From Canibacter zhoujuaniae (GTDB lineage Bacteria > Actinomycetota > Actinomycetes > Actinomycetales > Microbacteriaceae), in the NCBI RefSeq assembly GCF_011752015.1, contig NZ_JAAIKA010000001.1, positions 744,001 to 808,000 of the forward strand: a DNA stretch of 64,000 bases, written 5' to 3'. The translations under genes and the position numbers were made by a program. The notes below the pieces were generated by a model that made no database searches, had not been told where the DNA came from, and saw only the letters and a program-made list of their open reading frames with translations. This document shows positions 8,503 through 16,340 of this stretch, in pieces (position 1 is the stretch's first letter; each line of letters begins with the position of its first letter).

Positions 8503-8538
8503 GTTACGGCGGGAGAGCAAAAGCTCTCCCGCCGTAAC
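8503..8538 (-). promoter_or_regulatory. Perfect 16-bp hairpin between lipoprotein and permease genes
   Basis: Arms at 8503-8518 and 8523-8538 are exact inverted repeats around an AAAA loop (UUUU in the mRNA). The hairpin lies 25 bp after the lipoprotein stop and 36 bp before the permease start. No U-run follows it on the coding strand, so it more likely stabilises the upstream mRNA or gives partial attenuation, which would make more binding protein than permease. Confidence 0.75.
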
Positions 8539-8563
8539 AGCTCAGCTGTTAAAAGCCGCTTCT

Positions 8564-10171
8564 TTATTCAGCTTTATGAGCGCCGAGCAGAGTCAGGCCT
8601 GTGGTTCCAATCGCCTTGAAACCAGAAACATCTGCGCTGTAACCGGTCAGGATAGAACGGTGGAAGAGTGGATAAATCGCTACTTCCTCAGATGCGAAAT
8701 CCTGCACAGCTTCCCACTTCTTCTGTGCATCTGCAGCGTCTGTTGCAGACGCACCAGCATTCAGCAACTCCTGGAATTCAGCGAATTTCTCAGGATCGCT
8801 GTTCTTCCAGTTTGAACGTTCCTGAGTCCAAGCATTATCGCCAAGCCACCATCCGAACAGCAGAGCCGGGTCGGTGCCAAACACTGAAGGATCACCAGGA
8901 GCCACGATGACATCAAAGTTAGGCACATTGCCCTCAGCTGCGTTACCAGCCGCCCGGTTTGGGTAAAGGTCTGCAGTAGCCATGCTCTCGATGGTTGCTT
9001 CAATACCAGCAGCGGCCAAATCGTTCTTGATCTGTGGCGCAAGCTCAGCAACCCACGGGTGGTCGGTGGTCAAAATGTTAACAGTGAGACCAGAAACACC
9101 CGCGCTTGCCAGCAGCTCTTTTGCTTTAGCGGTGTCGTGGGTGTAAACGTGTGATGCACGCTTGTAGTTCGGGTGCCCTTCATTCAGGAATGAGCTTGCT
9201 TCAGTAGCTTCACCACCGAGGTTGTTGTCGATCAACTTTTGGGTGTCGATTGCATAGTGGAATGCCTGTCGCACCTTAGCGTTGTCGAAAGGAGCCTTAG
9301 CGGTGTTAAACATCATGAACGCAACGCCGAAGCCCGGAGTTGAGTCAACTTTAAGGCCGGCTGCTTCAAGCACCTCACGGTTTCCTGCTGGCACATTCTC
9401 AATAACATCGATCGTGCCGTCAGACGCTGCCGTGGTGCGAGCGGTGTCGTCTTTCTGCACCAACCAAGTGAGTTTCTCGGAGGTAGCAGGGCGTGGACCG
9501 TTGTAGTGCTCGTTCGGCACAGCGGTGACTTCAGCAGCGCCGTCAACAGACTCGTACTTGTAAGGCCCTGAACCAATCGGCTTTGCAGTAAGCTCCTCAT
9601 CGGTCGCCGCTGAAGGAACGATCTTAATCAGCGCAAGACGTTCTTTCAGCTGCCCGAAAGGTGATGACAGGGTTACAGTAACAGTCATGTCATCTTTAGC
9701 CTCAATGGACTTGATGAAGGTGAGGAAGCCAGCATACAAGCTGCCCGCTTCAGGGTCGACAATGCGCTTGTATGAAGACTCAACATCTGCTGCGGTAACA
9801 GGTGTGCCATCAGAGAACTTTGCTCCATCACGCAGCGTAATTTCGTAGGTGTTCTCACCGACCTCTACCGGATCGCCCGCTGCCAGAGCTGGCACAGCAG
9901 AAGCGTTATTTGTGTAGTCAAGCTCCCAAAAACCTTCAACAACGTGCAGGTTGGTGCCCATTGCGAGAGCTGAAGTGGTGTTTGACGGGTGGAAATTAGT
10001 GGTGTCATATGCAACACCGGCCGTCAGCGGAGCACCAATAGTGTTAGTTTCTGGTTTAGCGGCTGCATCCTCTGATGATGAGCCACCCTTGCTTGCGCAA
10101 GCAACCAGTGACGCAGCAAGCGCAACTGAGGCAACAGTCACGAGTGCTTTTCGAGTGCGGGTGAATGACAT
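8564..10171 (-). CDS. ABC transporter substrate-binding lipoprotein, family 5, sialic-acid locus
   Basis: A 535-residue extracytoplasmic solute-binding protein of the peptide/nickel/opine family (SBP family 5). A basic start (residues 1-8), hydrophobic stretch and lipobox LVAC with lipidated Cys25 mark it as a lipoprotein. Family blocks include LRDGAKFSDGTPVTAADV, IGSGPYKYE and RQAFHYAID. It is first of the four transporter genes and has a strong AGGAGGGG ribosome-binding site. Its distance from the next gene and the intervening hairpin suggest differential expression. It corresponds to SiaE of the corynebacterial system; ligand specificity (free sialic acid or a conjugate) cannot be read from sequence. 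Confidence 0.9.
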   Translation of the reverse strand: MSFTRTRKALVTVASVALAASLVACASKGGSSSEDAAAKPETNTIGAPLTAGVAYDTTNFHPSNTTSALAMGTNLHVVEGFWELDYTNNASAVPALAAGDPVEVGENTYEITLRDGAKFSDGTPVTAADVESSYKRIVDPEAGSLYAGFLTFIKSIEAKDDMTVTVTLSSPFGQLKERLALIKIVPSAATDEELTAKPIGSGPYKYESVDGAAEVTAVPNEHYNGPRPATSEKLTWLVQKDDTARTTAASDGTIDVIENVPAGNREVLEAAGLKVDSTPGFGVAFMMFNTAKAPFDNAKVRQAFHYAIDTQKLIDNNLGGEATEASSFLNEGHPNYKRASHVYTHDTAKAKELLASAGVSGLTVNILTTDHPWVAELAPQIKNDLAAAGIEATIESMATADLYPNRAAGNAAEGNVPNFDVIVAPGDPSVFGTDPALLFGWWLGDNAWTQERSNWKNSDPEKFAEFQELLNAGASATDAADAQKKWEAVQDFASEEVAIYPLFHRSILTGYSADVSGFKAIGTTGLTLLGAHKAE

Positions 10172-10353
10172 CGACCCCTCCTCTTCCTTGAGTTTGAGTT
10201 ACTTTTGGTATTAACTTGTCAGACATCAGACAGATCGTACTAACAGCCCTATGTTAACTTATGAAACGAGTTAAATTACAAATTTTGCAAACATTTTCTA
10301 TTGCGTGACCTAACTGTAAACCTGACGAAACTCACGCAGATAGCGAGTCTCCT
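10172..10353. promoter_or_regulatory. Divergent control region of the sialic-acid transporter and GntR regulator
   Basis: This 182-bp AT-rich gap separates the leftward transporter operon from the rightward regulator. It contains TTTGGTATTAA (10204-10214), identical to the motif before nanA, and immediately beside it the palindrome TGTC-A-GACA (10217-10225), followed by another CAGACA (10228-10233). The palindrome has the short-arm, odd-spacer shape of GntR/FadR operators. These are the likeliest binding sites of the adjacent regulator. Confidence 0.6.
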
Positions 10354-11076
10354 TTGATTTCAAGCCGCAAACTCGATCTCGGATCACGTTTTAACGCGAC
10401 CGCGCGGGCGATTGAAGAGTACATTCTGCAGCACCAATTAAAACCGGGTGATGCTCTGCCGAGCGAAAGCGAACTGTGCAAAGCACTCGGCGTGTCTAGA
10501 TCGTCTGCGCGTGAGGCTCTGAGGCAGCTTGAAGCCCTCGAAATTGTTTCTATTAAGCAAGGGCGCGGCGCGGTAGTCGGAGAAATGAGTTTGCGTCCAC
10601 TGGTGCGCACCCTCTTAATGCGCTCATCAGCTGCGCCCGATTCCGCCGAGGCGCTGCTGCAGGTGGTGCTGCTCCGAGAAGTGCTGGAGCTTGGAATGGC
10701 TGAAGAGGTTGTTGCAAAACTGGCTGGCACTCGTAATGAAGAACTGCACGCCACCGTTTCAGAGATGCAGAGTCACGCCAACCAAGGGCGCAGTTTCTTA
10801 GAAAAAGACATTGAATTTCACACAAAACTCAGCGCTTGCCTTGATAATTCGGTGCTTGAGCAAATGCAAATAGCGATGTGGACGGTGCATCAGGAAAGTA
10901 TCGTGCTGAACAGCACCCCAACACCCAGCGATCTAATGGATACTGTTAACGCACACGCAGCCATGCTGCGCGCCGCCGAATCTGGCGATTTAGAGGGTTA
11001 TCGCACAGCAGTGCGAGCCCATTTTCACCCGCTCAAAGCCGTGTTACGAACGGTCATAGAGGAAGCTAGAGGCTAG
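10354..11076 (+). CDS. GntR-family regulator with FCD domain (NanR-like)
   Basis: A 240-residue repressor of the FadR/FCD branch. Residues ~5-75 form the winged helix-turn-helix with the typical LPSESELCKALGVSRSSAREALRQLE block. The remainder is an all-helical FCD ligand domain with the metal-site pattern seen in EFHTKLSACLDN and a late His. The start is TTG with only a weak upstream purine run. It is transcribed away from the sialic-acid transporter, so it most probably controls that operon and nanA in response to sialic acid or a breakdown product. A name such as nanR would rest on context, so no symbol is given. Confidence 0.85.
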   Translation: MISSRKLDLGSRFNATARAIEEYILQHQLKPGDALPSESELCKALGVSRSSAREALRQLEALEIVSIKQGRGAVVGEMSLRPLVRTLLMRSSAAPDSAEALLQVVLLREVLELGMAEEVVAKLAGTRNEELHATVSEMQSHANQGRSFLEKDIEFHTKLSACLDNSVLEQMQIAMWTVHQESIVLNSTPTPSDLMDTVNAHAAMLRAAESGDLEGYRTAVRAHFHPLKAVLRTVIEEARG

Positions 11077-11091
11077 TTTCACCAAACAGTT

Positions 11092-12108
11092 CTAGCTCGC
11101 GCGGCGGCGGCGCAGCGCGGCATCAAGGTTAACCCCACCGCCCTGTCTCGGGTCGATAACTCCAACCTCGTGCAGACGACGCTTAAGCTCAGTTGTTGGG
11201 GCAGTATTAGCAGTTACCGGCGCAGGTGTCGAGGTTGCCTCAGCGGCGACTGCTTTAGATGCAGTTTTGGGGGCTGCTTGCCGCAACAGAATTGAGTCCG
11301 TCTGGTTCTCTAGCACCACTTCCGGTCGCCGCACACGCGCCAACTGTTTGGCACGAGCCTCGGCGATCCGCTGCGCTGCAGCCGCCTGAGCTGCAGCATG
11401 CTGACGCGCCTGCGCGCGTGCTACTTCAGCAGCACTGAGAGTCGGATTAGCTGCGTTTGTCGCAGGCTCTTGCTTCACCACAACAGCAGAGTGGCTCCCG
11501 CCGCCAGCAGAAGCCGCCCGCAAGGAGCGCGCATCCCGCCGAGCCCGCTGCGCACGCTGCGCTGCACGACCGGGAGCTAACAGCACAAGCATCGCCAAAC
11601 AGACGATAAAGGATCCGCCGGAGGCGACAAGCAGCGCAGCACCCTGACCACCGAGAGCCAGGCCGATTCCAACAACAGCGGCGATCAGTGACAGCACACC
11701 GATCGCCAGGAACACGAGGCGAAGAGATTTTGGCAGAGCGCCACGCAGTTTTTCCGCGCGCACAAGCGCAGCCTGTGAGCGCATCTGTCGTTTAGCCTCC
11801 AGCTCTGCGATGCGCTGTTTAGCTTTCGCCTGCGCCAGATCGGCACGTCTTGCCGCTAACGCTGCTTGCTGTTCAGCGTGCAGTTTTCGTTCCTTCTGCA
11901 GCACCTGCTTAGCCTCTTCAACAATCGCTCGCTCGGCTGAGATCTCAGCCTGATTCGCAAGCCGCCGCATCGCCCGTTGGAGACGTCCGGCATACAGCTC
12001 AGCCTTCAGAGTGCGACGACGTTCAATCAAGGCAGGAATTAAAATTCCAGCCCACAAAATAATAGCTAAGCCAACCAGTAATCCGCCGCCAATTGCACCC
12101 ATAGCCAC
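11092..12108 (-). CDS. GlpR/SepX-like cell-division membrane protein (probable)
   Basis: A 338-residue protein: an N-terminal helix (residues ~5-28) ending in an Arg-rich stop, a charged coiled-coil region (~30-125), two close membrane helices (~130-180), then an Ala/Gln-rich cytoplasmic-type tail ending in a conserved-looking block VGVIDPRQGGGVNLDAALRRR. This topology, and its place just after galU, match the actinobacterial GlpR/SepX family linked to septation and polar growth. In those genomes a MoeA/gephyrin-like gene (glp) and rimJ often separate galU from it; neither is here. Identification rests on layout and context, not on residue-level alignment. It converges on the GntR gene with a 15-bp gap. 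Confidence 0.55.
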   Translation of the reverse strand: MAMGAIGGGLLVGLAIILWAGILIPALIERRRTLKAELYAGRLQRAMRRLANQAEISAERAIVEEAKQVLQKERKLHAEQQAALAARRADLAQAKAKQRIAELEAKRQMRSQAALVRAEKLRGALPKSLRLVFLAIGVLSLIAAVVGIGLALGGQGAALLVASGGSFIVCLAMLVLLAPGRAAQRAQRARRDARSLRAASAGGGSHSAVVVKQEPATNAANPTLSAAEVARAQARQHAAAQAAAAQRIAEARAKQLARVRRPEVVLENQTDSILLRQAAPKTASKAVAAEATSTPAPVTANTAPTTELKRRLHEVGVIDPRQGGGVNLDAALRRRRAS

Positions 12109-12159
12109 AACTGTATTCGGAAACTAGAATATATCCGCTTTTAACACGCGGAAGACATG

Positions 12160-13056
12160 CTACAACTGTGCTGCAAACTCTTTCAGCCAGGCTTTTAGAT
12201 CGTCACCGACACCGGGGCTTTCGATCCCCACCTGCACATTTGCTTTGATCCAGTCGCCTTTATCCCCGGTATCGTAACGGCGGCCGCGGAAAATTACTCC
12301 GTAAACAGGGCCAGCGCTCTCCCCAGCTTCACCGCGAGCCAGTGTGTTTAACGCGTCGGTCAGCTGAATTTCACCACCACGCCCGGGTTCTTGCTTTGCG
12401 AGCAGCTCAAAAATTTCTGGCCGTAACACATAGCGGCCAATCACGGCGAGGTTGGAGGGCGCTTCTGCTGCCGTCGGTTTTTCAACGAGCGAGGTGATTC
12501 GCACAACTTCCGAGTTCTCCGTCGGCTCAACCGCGGCGCAACCGTACATGTGGATCTGCTCCTGCGGCACCTCCATCAAAGCGATAATGGTCGCACCGCG
12601 CGCGTCGTGCTCAGCAATCATCGTTGGCAGCAGAGGATCACGTGCGTCGATCAGGTCGTCACCGAGCAGCACCGCAAAACTTTCCTGCCCAACATGCTGC
12701 TCTGCGCGACCGACGGCGTGGCCGAGGCCGAGCGGCTGCCCCTGCCGCAGGAAGTGCACGTCAGCGATATCGCTCGCGTCTTTCACCATGCCGAGTTTGG
12801 TGTTATCACCTTTTTTATGCAGAGTCTGTTCAAGCTCAGGCACGCTATCAAAGTGGTCAACGATGTTGCCTTTGTTGCGGCCAATAATTATCAATACATC
12901 ATGCAGTCCACTGGCGGCCGCCTCCTCAACCACATACTGGATTGCTGGCTTATCGACAATCGGAAGCATCTCTTTCGGAGTGGCTTTTGTAGCAGGCAGG
13001 AAGCGGGTTCCGAGCCCGGCAGCGGGAATTACTGCTTTGATCACTGACTTACTCAT
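12160..13056 (-). CDS. galU: UTP-glucose-1-phosphate uridylyltransferase
   Basis: A 298-residue nucleotidyltransferase making UDP-glucose from UTP and glucose 1-phosphate, for cell-wall and capsule sugars. The start at 13056 (MSKSVIKAVIPAAG) fits the family N-terminus; the frame is open upstream but has no family match there. The nucleotide-binding motif GLGTRFLPATKATPKEM lies at residues ~14-30, followed by KPAIQYVVEEA, the HFLRQGQPLGLGHAV block and GRGGEIQLTD near the C-terminus, all diagnostic of GalU. It is divergent from the 5-FCL gene (87-bp gap), a pairing common in actinobacteria. Confidence 0.95.
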   Translation of the reverse strand: MSKSVIKAVIPAAGLGTRFLPATKATPKEMLPIVDKPAIQYVVEEAAASGLHDVLIIIGRNKGNIVDHFDSVPELEQTLHKKGDNTKLGMVKDASDIADVHFLRQGQPLGLGHAVGRAEQHVGQESFAVLLGDDLIDARDPLLPTMIAEHDARGATIIALMEVPQEQIHMYGCAAVEPTENSEVVRITSLVEKPTAAEAPSNLAVIGRYVLRPEIFELLAKQEPGRGGEIQLTDALNTLARGEAGESAGPVYGVIFRGRRYDTGDKGDWIKANVQVGIESPGVGDDLKAWLKEFAAQL

Positions 13057-13143
13057 ACCCCGAGGGTATCCCAAATATTCTAAATTTCCTGAGAAGTGCG
13101 AGGACTCCAGCAACATTTGAGCGGATTTTGAGAGAATTGAGAC

Positions 13144-13758
13144 ATGCAGATTGACAAGATGCACCAAATTAAGCGCGAGATTCGAGCGACCGTAAAAGCT
13201 AAACGCTTAGCGCTGACAGATGCACAAAAATCTGCCGCGGCCCAAGCCCTCACAGCCAACATGCAAGAGTTGGTTGTTGCGCGCGGCGCCCGCACCGTCG
13301 CCGCCTATCTCCCGGTGCGCTCAGAACCAGACACAAGCCAATTTATATCCTGGGCGAAAGAAAACAGCGTTCGAATCTTGCTGCCGTCATGCAGACCTGA
13401 CATGCTAATGGACTGGATCGAGCCGAGCAGCTCAGAAACTATTATCGGCGCGAACGGCATCCCCGAACCTATTGGCAAAGTTTTTAGCCCAATGGAGATA
13501 GACAACTGTGATCTAATTCTGCTTCCCGCTGCTGCGGTTGATGAATCCGGCACCCGACTCGGATGGGGTGGCGGCTACTACGACCGCACACTCGGTTCAA
13601 CGCAACAGGTGCCCGATACTTTCGCACTGCTCTATGACGATGAGTTGGTTCCCGATCTACCGCGCGAAACACACGATGTTCCCGTCACCGGCGTGGTGCA
13701 GCCGCAGGGCATCCGCTACCTAGACCGTAAACCGTTAAAACTCGATCTCGAAAGCTGA
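13144..13758 (+). CDS. 5-formyltetrahydrofolate cyclo-ligase
   Basis: A 204-residue ATP-dependent enzyme of the MTHFS/YgfA family that recycles 5-formyl-THF to 5,10-methenyl-THF. Family blocks are KREIRATVKAKR at the N-terminus, VAAYLPVRSEPDT, and the C-terminal substrate loop LPAAAVDESGTRLGWGGGYYD (residues ~122-142). Its stop shares a base with the ATG of the Nudix gene, so the two are translationally coupled. It adds to the heavy one-carbon content of this window. Confidence 0.93.
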   Translation: MQIDKMHQIKREIRATVKAKRLALTDAQKSAAAQALTANMQELVVARGARTVAAYLPVRSEPDTSQFISWAKENSVRILLPSCRPDMLMDWIEPSSSETIIGANGIPEPIGKVFSPMEIDNCDLILLPAAAVDESGTRLGWGGGYYDRTLGSTQQVPDTFALLYDDELVPDLPRETHDVPVTGVVQPQGIRYLDRKPLKLDLES

Positions 13759-14438
13759 TGCCCAGAACGGAATTCGATCCGGTAGCTCAGCTGAAATTGC
13801 TGGGCACCAGGGATTTCAAAATACCGTTTAAAGCGCTAGCGGCTGTGCCAGATGACGCGGGAGCGATCCGCAAATCTGCGGTGTTGCTGCTGTTTGGAGA
13901 ATCAAGCAACCACCCTCCGCAAACTCCAACAGACCTTGATATTCTGCTCATTCAGCGCAGCCCGAATCTGCGCTACCATGCTGGGCAAATATCCTTCCCG
14001 GGTGGCGGTGTTGAGCCGCAGGATCAGAACCACACAGACACCGCGCTGCGCGAAAATCATGAAGAAACTGGCGTACCAGGCTCGCAGGTAACTCCCCTGG
14101 GTGAGCTACAACCGTTGTTTTTACCGGTGAGCAACAACCTGGTCACTCCTGTGCTTGGGTGGCGACACACGCGAAGCGAAATTCGTGCGGATCAGGTAGA
14201 GGCGATAAGCGCCTTCCGTGCTTCACTCGCTGAGCTGCTAAACCCTGAGAACCGCGGCACACTGACTTTAAAATTTGACGACAAAAAGGTCGGCACACCG
14301 GCCTTTGAAATCTCTTCCCCGCACGGTAAAACCCTGCTGTGGGGTTTTACCGCGATGGTTTTTGACGGTGTGATATCCGAGCTGGGCTGGGAGATTCCTT
14401 GGGATGAGAGTCGCCAGCTATATTTACCAACTCGCTAG
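13758..14438 (+). CDS. CoA pyrophosphatase (Nudix, NudL type)
   Basis: A 226-residue Nudix hydrolase. The CoA-specific pattern LLxxRSx3Rx3Gx3FPGG is present as LIQRSPNLRYHAGQISFPGG (residues ~57-76) and runs into the Nudix box with RENHEETG. This combination marks enzymes that cleave CoA and its derivatives to 4'-phosphopantetheine and adenosine 3',5'-bisphosphate. The box differs a little from the strict consensus, with an Asn at the hydrophobic position after RE. It overlaps the preceding 5-FCL gene by one base and converges on the aldolase gene 9 bp away. Confidence 0.9.
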   Translation: MPRTEFDPVAQLKLLGTRDFKIPFKALAAVPDDAGAIRKSAVLLLFGESSNHPPQTPTDLDILLIQRSPNLRYHAGQISFPGGGVEPQDQNHTDTALRENHEETGVPGSQVTPLGELQPLFLPVSNNLVTPVLGWRHTRSEIRADQVEAISAFRASLAELLNPENRGTLTLKFDDKKVGTPAFEISSPHGKTLLWGFTAMVFDGVISELGWEIPWDESRQLYLPTR

Positions 14439-14447
14439 GTGCCCTAT

Positions 14448-15071
14448 TTATGCGTGATGCGCAGCTGCGCCATCGGGGAACACCGTTTCGCTATCTTGCA
14501 ACTGGAGTGCGTTAAAAGACATTCGCGCAGCCCCCTCTAAATTGAGAGCACGCCGGTAGGCCATCTCAACGGTGTCCGCAACAACCGAACACCCGTGATG
14601 CTTCATAATTACGCAGTTTTTAGTTTCCAGTTCGGCAGCTGCCGTTTCGGCCAGCGCGTCAGACCCATTCGGGTAAAACTCTGTCACACCTATCTCACCC
14701 GCATAAAACGCGTGATCGAGTGTTAAAAGACGGATTTTGTGCCCCAGTGTTGGCAGCAGCGTCGCGTATTCCGGATGCAGATGGAGCACGCATTTAACAT
14801 CTGGCCGTCTCTTATAGACCTCGCGGTGTAAGCGCCACTCACTCGACGGGGTGACACCTCTAAGATGCTCACCCGTCAAATTCATTGTCGCAAAATCAGC
14901 GCGGGAGAGCCGGTCAAACCAGACTCCCGAGCCTGTTATCGCAAAGGTGTCATCGCTCAGCCGCACAGAAAAATTACCGGCGGAGGCCAACACAAGCCCC
15001 CGCCTAGCTGCGTCAGCGCCCACAGCGATGAGTTCATCTAAGAGGGTCTCGTCGTGCTTCATGATGCTCAA
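14448..15071 (-). CDS. Class II aldolase/adducin-family protein (fuculose/ribulose-phosphate aldolase type)
   Basis: A 207-residue zinc aldolase. It has the SAGNFSVR phosphate loop (residues ~31-38), Glu in SSEWRLH, the metal pair HLHPEY, and a third metal His in MKHHGCSV, so the active site appears complete. Members cleave or epimerise phosphorylated sugars such as L-fuculose 1-phosphate or L-ribulose 5-phosphate, but the substrate is not readable here and no kinase or isomerase partner is adjacent. Start could be residue 1 (ATG 15071) or residue 4 (ATG 15062). It is divergent from the aminotransferase gene with a 32-bp gap. Confidence 0.85.
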   Translation of the reverse strand: MSIMKHDETLLDELIAVGADAARRGLVLASAGNFSVRLSDDTFAITGSGVWFDRLSRADFATMNLTGEHLRGVTPSSEWRLHREVYKRRPDVKCVLHLHPEYATLLPTLGHKIRLLTLDHAFYAGEIGVTEFYPNGSDALAETAAAELETKNCVIMKHHGCSVVADTVEMAYRRALNLEGAARMSFNALQLQDSETVFPDGAAAHHA

Positions 15072-15103
15072 TTATCTCGCACACTCATGGCAGAATTAAA
15101 GAC

Positions 15104-16339
15104 ATGAGCAACGGAGGTCAAGTGTCGTATCCAAATTCAAATGCGCCAGAACCCAGCGGAACAGCTTGGGATGAGCTCACCTCCCCACTGCTGCACACAC
15201 GTTATGACAACGCAAAATACCAGATGGTTGACAGCGATGTGCTGCCGTTCTGGATTGCTGAAATGGATTTTCCGCCAGCGCAAGAGATTCGCGATGCGTG
15301 GACGGATGCAATTGCGAGCGGCAGTATCGGCTACGTGCACGAAAGCCTGCGCCTGCGCGAGGGGTTCGCGACCTTCGCCAAGCGACGCTGGGGTTGGGAT
15401 CTTAAGTTAGAGCAGATGCATGCGACCCGAGACGTTTACCAGGCTGTGCGCGATGCTCTGCATTTATTTTTACCGGAAAATGGCGGGCATATCGCCCTGC
15501 ACACCCCAAACTATAACGGTTTTGCAGTGATGTTTTCAGCGCTCCCGCAGGCCAAAGTCAGCCAGCTCGAATTGCAGCAGACGATAGCGATAAGTGACGG
15601 CCGTCAAACCATCTCGATTGACATTGATTATGCGGCTCTTGAAGAGTATTTCCGCACTGCAAGCGTAGACGTCTTTGTGCTCTGCAACCCGCACAATCCG
15701 TTCGGCCGCGTGTGGAGCGCAGCTGAATTGGAACGCCTGGCACAGCTGTGTGCAAAATACCGCGTTGCAGTTGTTTCTGACGAGATCCACGCCCCGCTGA
15801 CACACCGAGATGCGACATTTATCCCGTTCGCGCCCATCGCTGCGAAACACGGTGTGCCCTGTTTCGTCACAACATCAGCTAGTAAAAGTTGGAACATCCC
15901 GGGCACAAAGTGCGCGCTCCTTATCGCCGCTGGCACAGCTGAAACCGCGATCCTCGCAGACTTTCCAACACCTATCAACGCTGGATTTGATCGCTTTGGC
16001 TATCTCGGTAACCTTGCAGCTTTTACAGCAGGCGAAGCCTGGCTTGAGCGCGCTATTGAGCGAATCGAGGCCAACCAGATACTGCTGCGCGAAACTCTCG
16101 ATCCTGCCATTCCAGTCTCAACACCTAACGCCAGCTATCTGGCATGGCTAGATTTAAGAAATCTTGGTCTGGGAGATTCCCCCACCCAAACACTCCTCTC
16201 GCAGCAGCGCATTAAACTCGCCGACGGCGATGTCTACGGGCGCGGCGGGCAGGGATTTGCACGCTTTAATGTCGGGTGCGCCCCAGAAATGGTGATAGAG
16301 GGCGCACGCAGGATAAATACTGCTATCGGAAGGAACTAA
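15104..16339 (+). CDS. PLP-dependent aminotransferase / C-S lyase, MalY-PatB type
   Basis: A 411-residue fold-type I PLP enzyme. The NPHNPFGRVW block (195-204), SDEIHAPL (225-232) and the Schiff-base lysine in SASKSWNIPG (Lys261) match the MalY/PatB group of cystathionine beta-lyase-like enzymes, which release sulfide, pyruvate and ammonia from cystathionine or cysteine, and sometimes also act in regulation. Start is ambiguous: ATG 15104 has little upstream signal, while GTG 15122 is preceded by GGAGGT at a tight three-base spacing. It is followed two bases later by the FAD dehydrogenase gene. Confidence 0.88.
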   Translation: MSNGGQVSYPNSNAPEPSGTAWDELTSPLLHTRYDNAKYQMVDSDVLPFWIAEMDFPPAQEIRDAWTDAIASGSIGYVHESLRLREGFATFAKRRWGWDLKLEQMHATRDVYQAVRDALHLFLPENGGHIALHTPNYNGFAVMFSALPQAKVSQLELQQTIAISDGRQTISIDIDYAALEEYFRTASVDVFVLCNPHNPFGRVWSAAELERLAQLCAKYRVAVVSDEIHAPLTHRDATFIPFAPIAAKHGVPCFVTTSASKSWNIPGTKCALLIAAGTAETAILADFPTPINAGFDRFGYLGNLAAFTAGEAWLERAIERIEANQILLRETLDPAIPVSTPNASYLAWLDLRNLGLGDSPTQTLLSQQRIKLADGDVYGRGGQGFARFNVGCAPEMVIEGARRINTAIGRN

Positions 16340-16340
16340 T

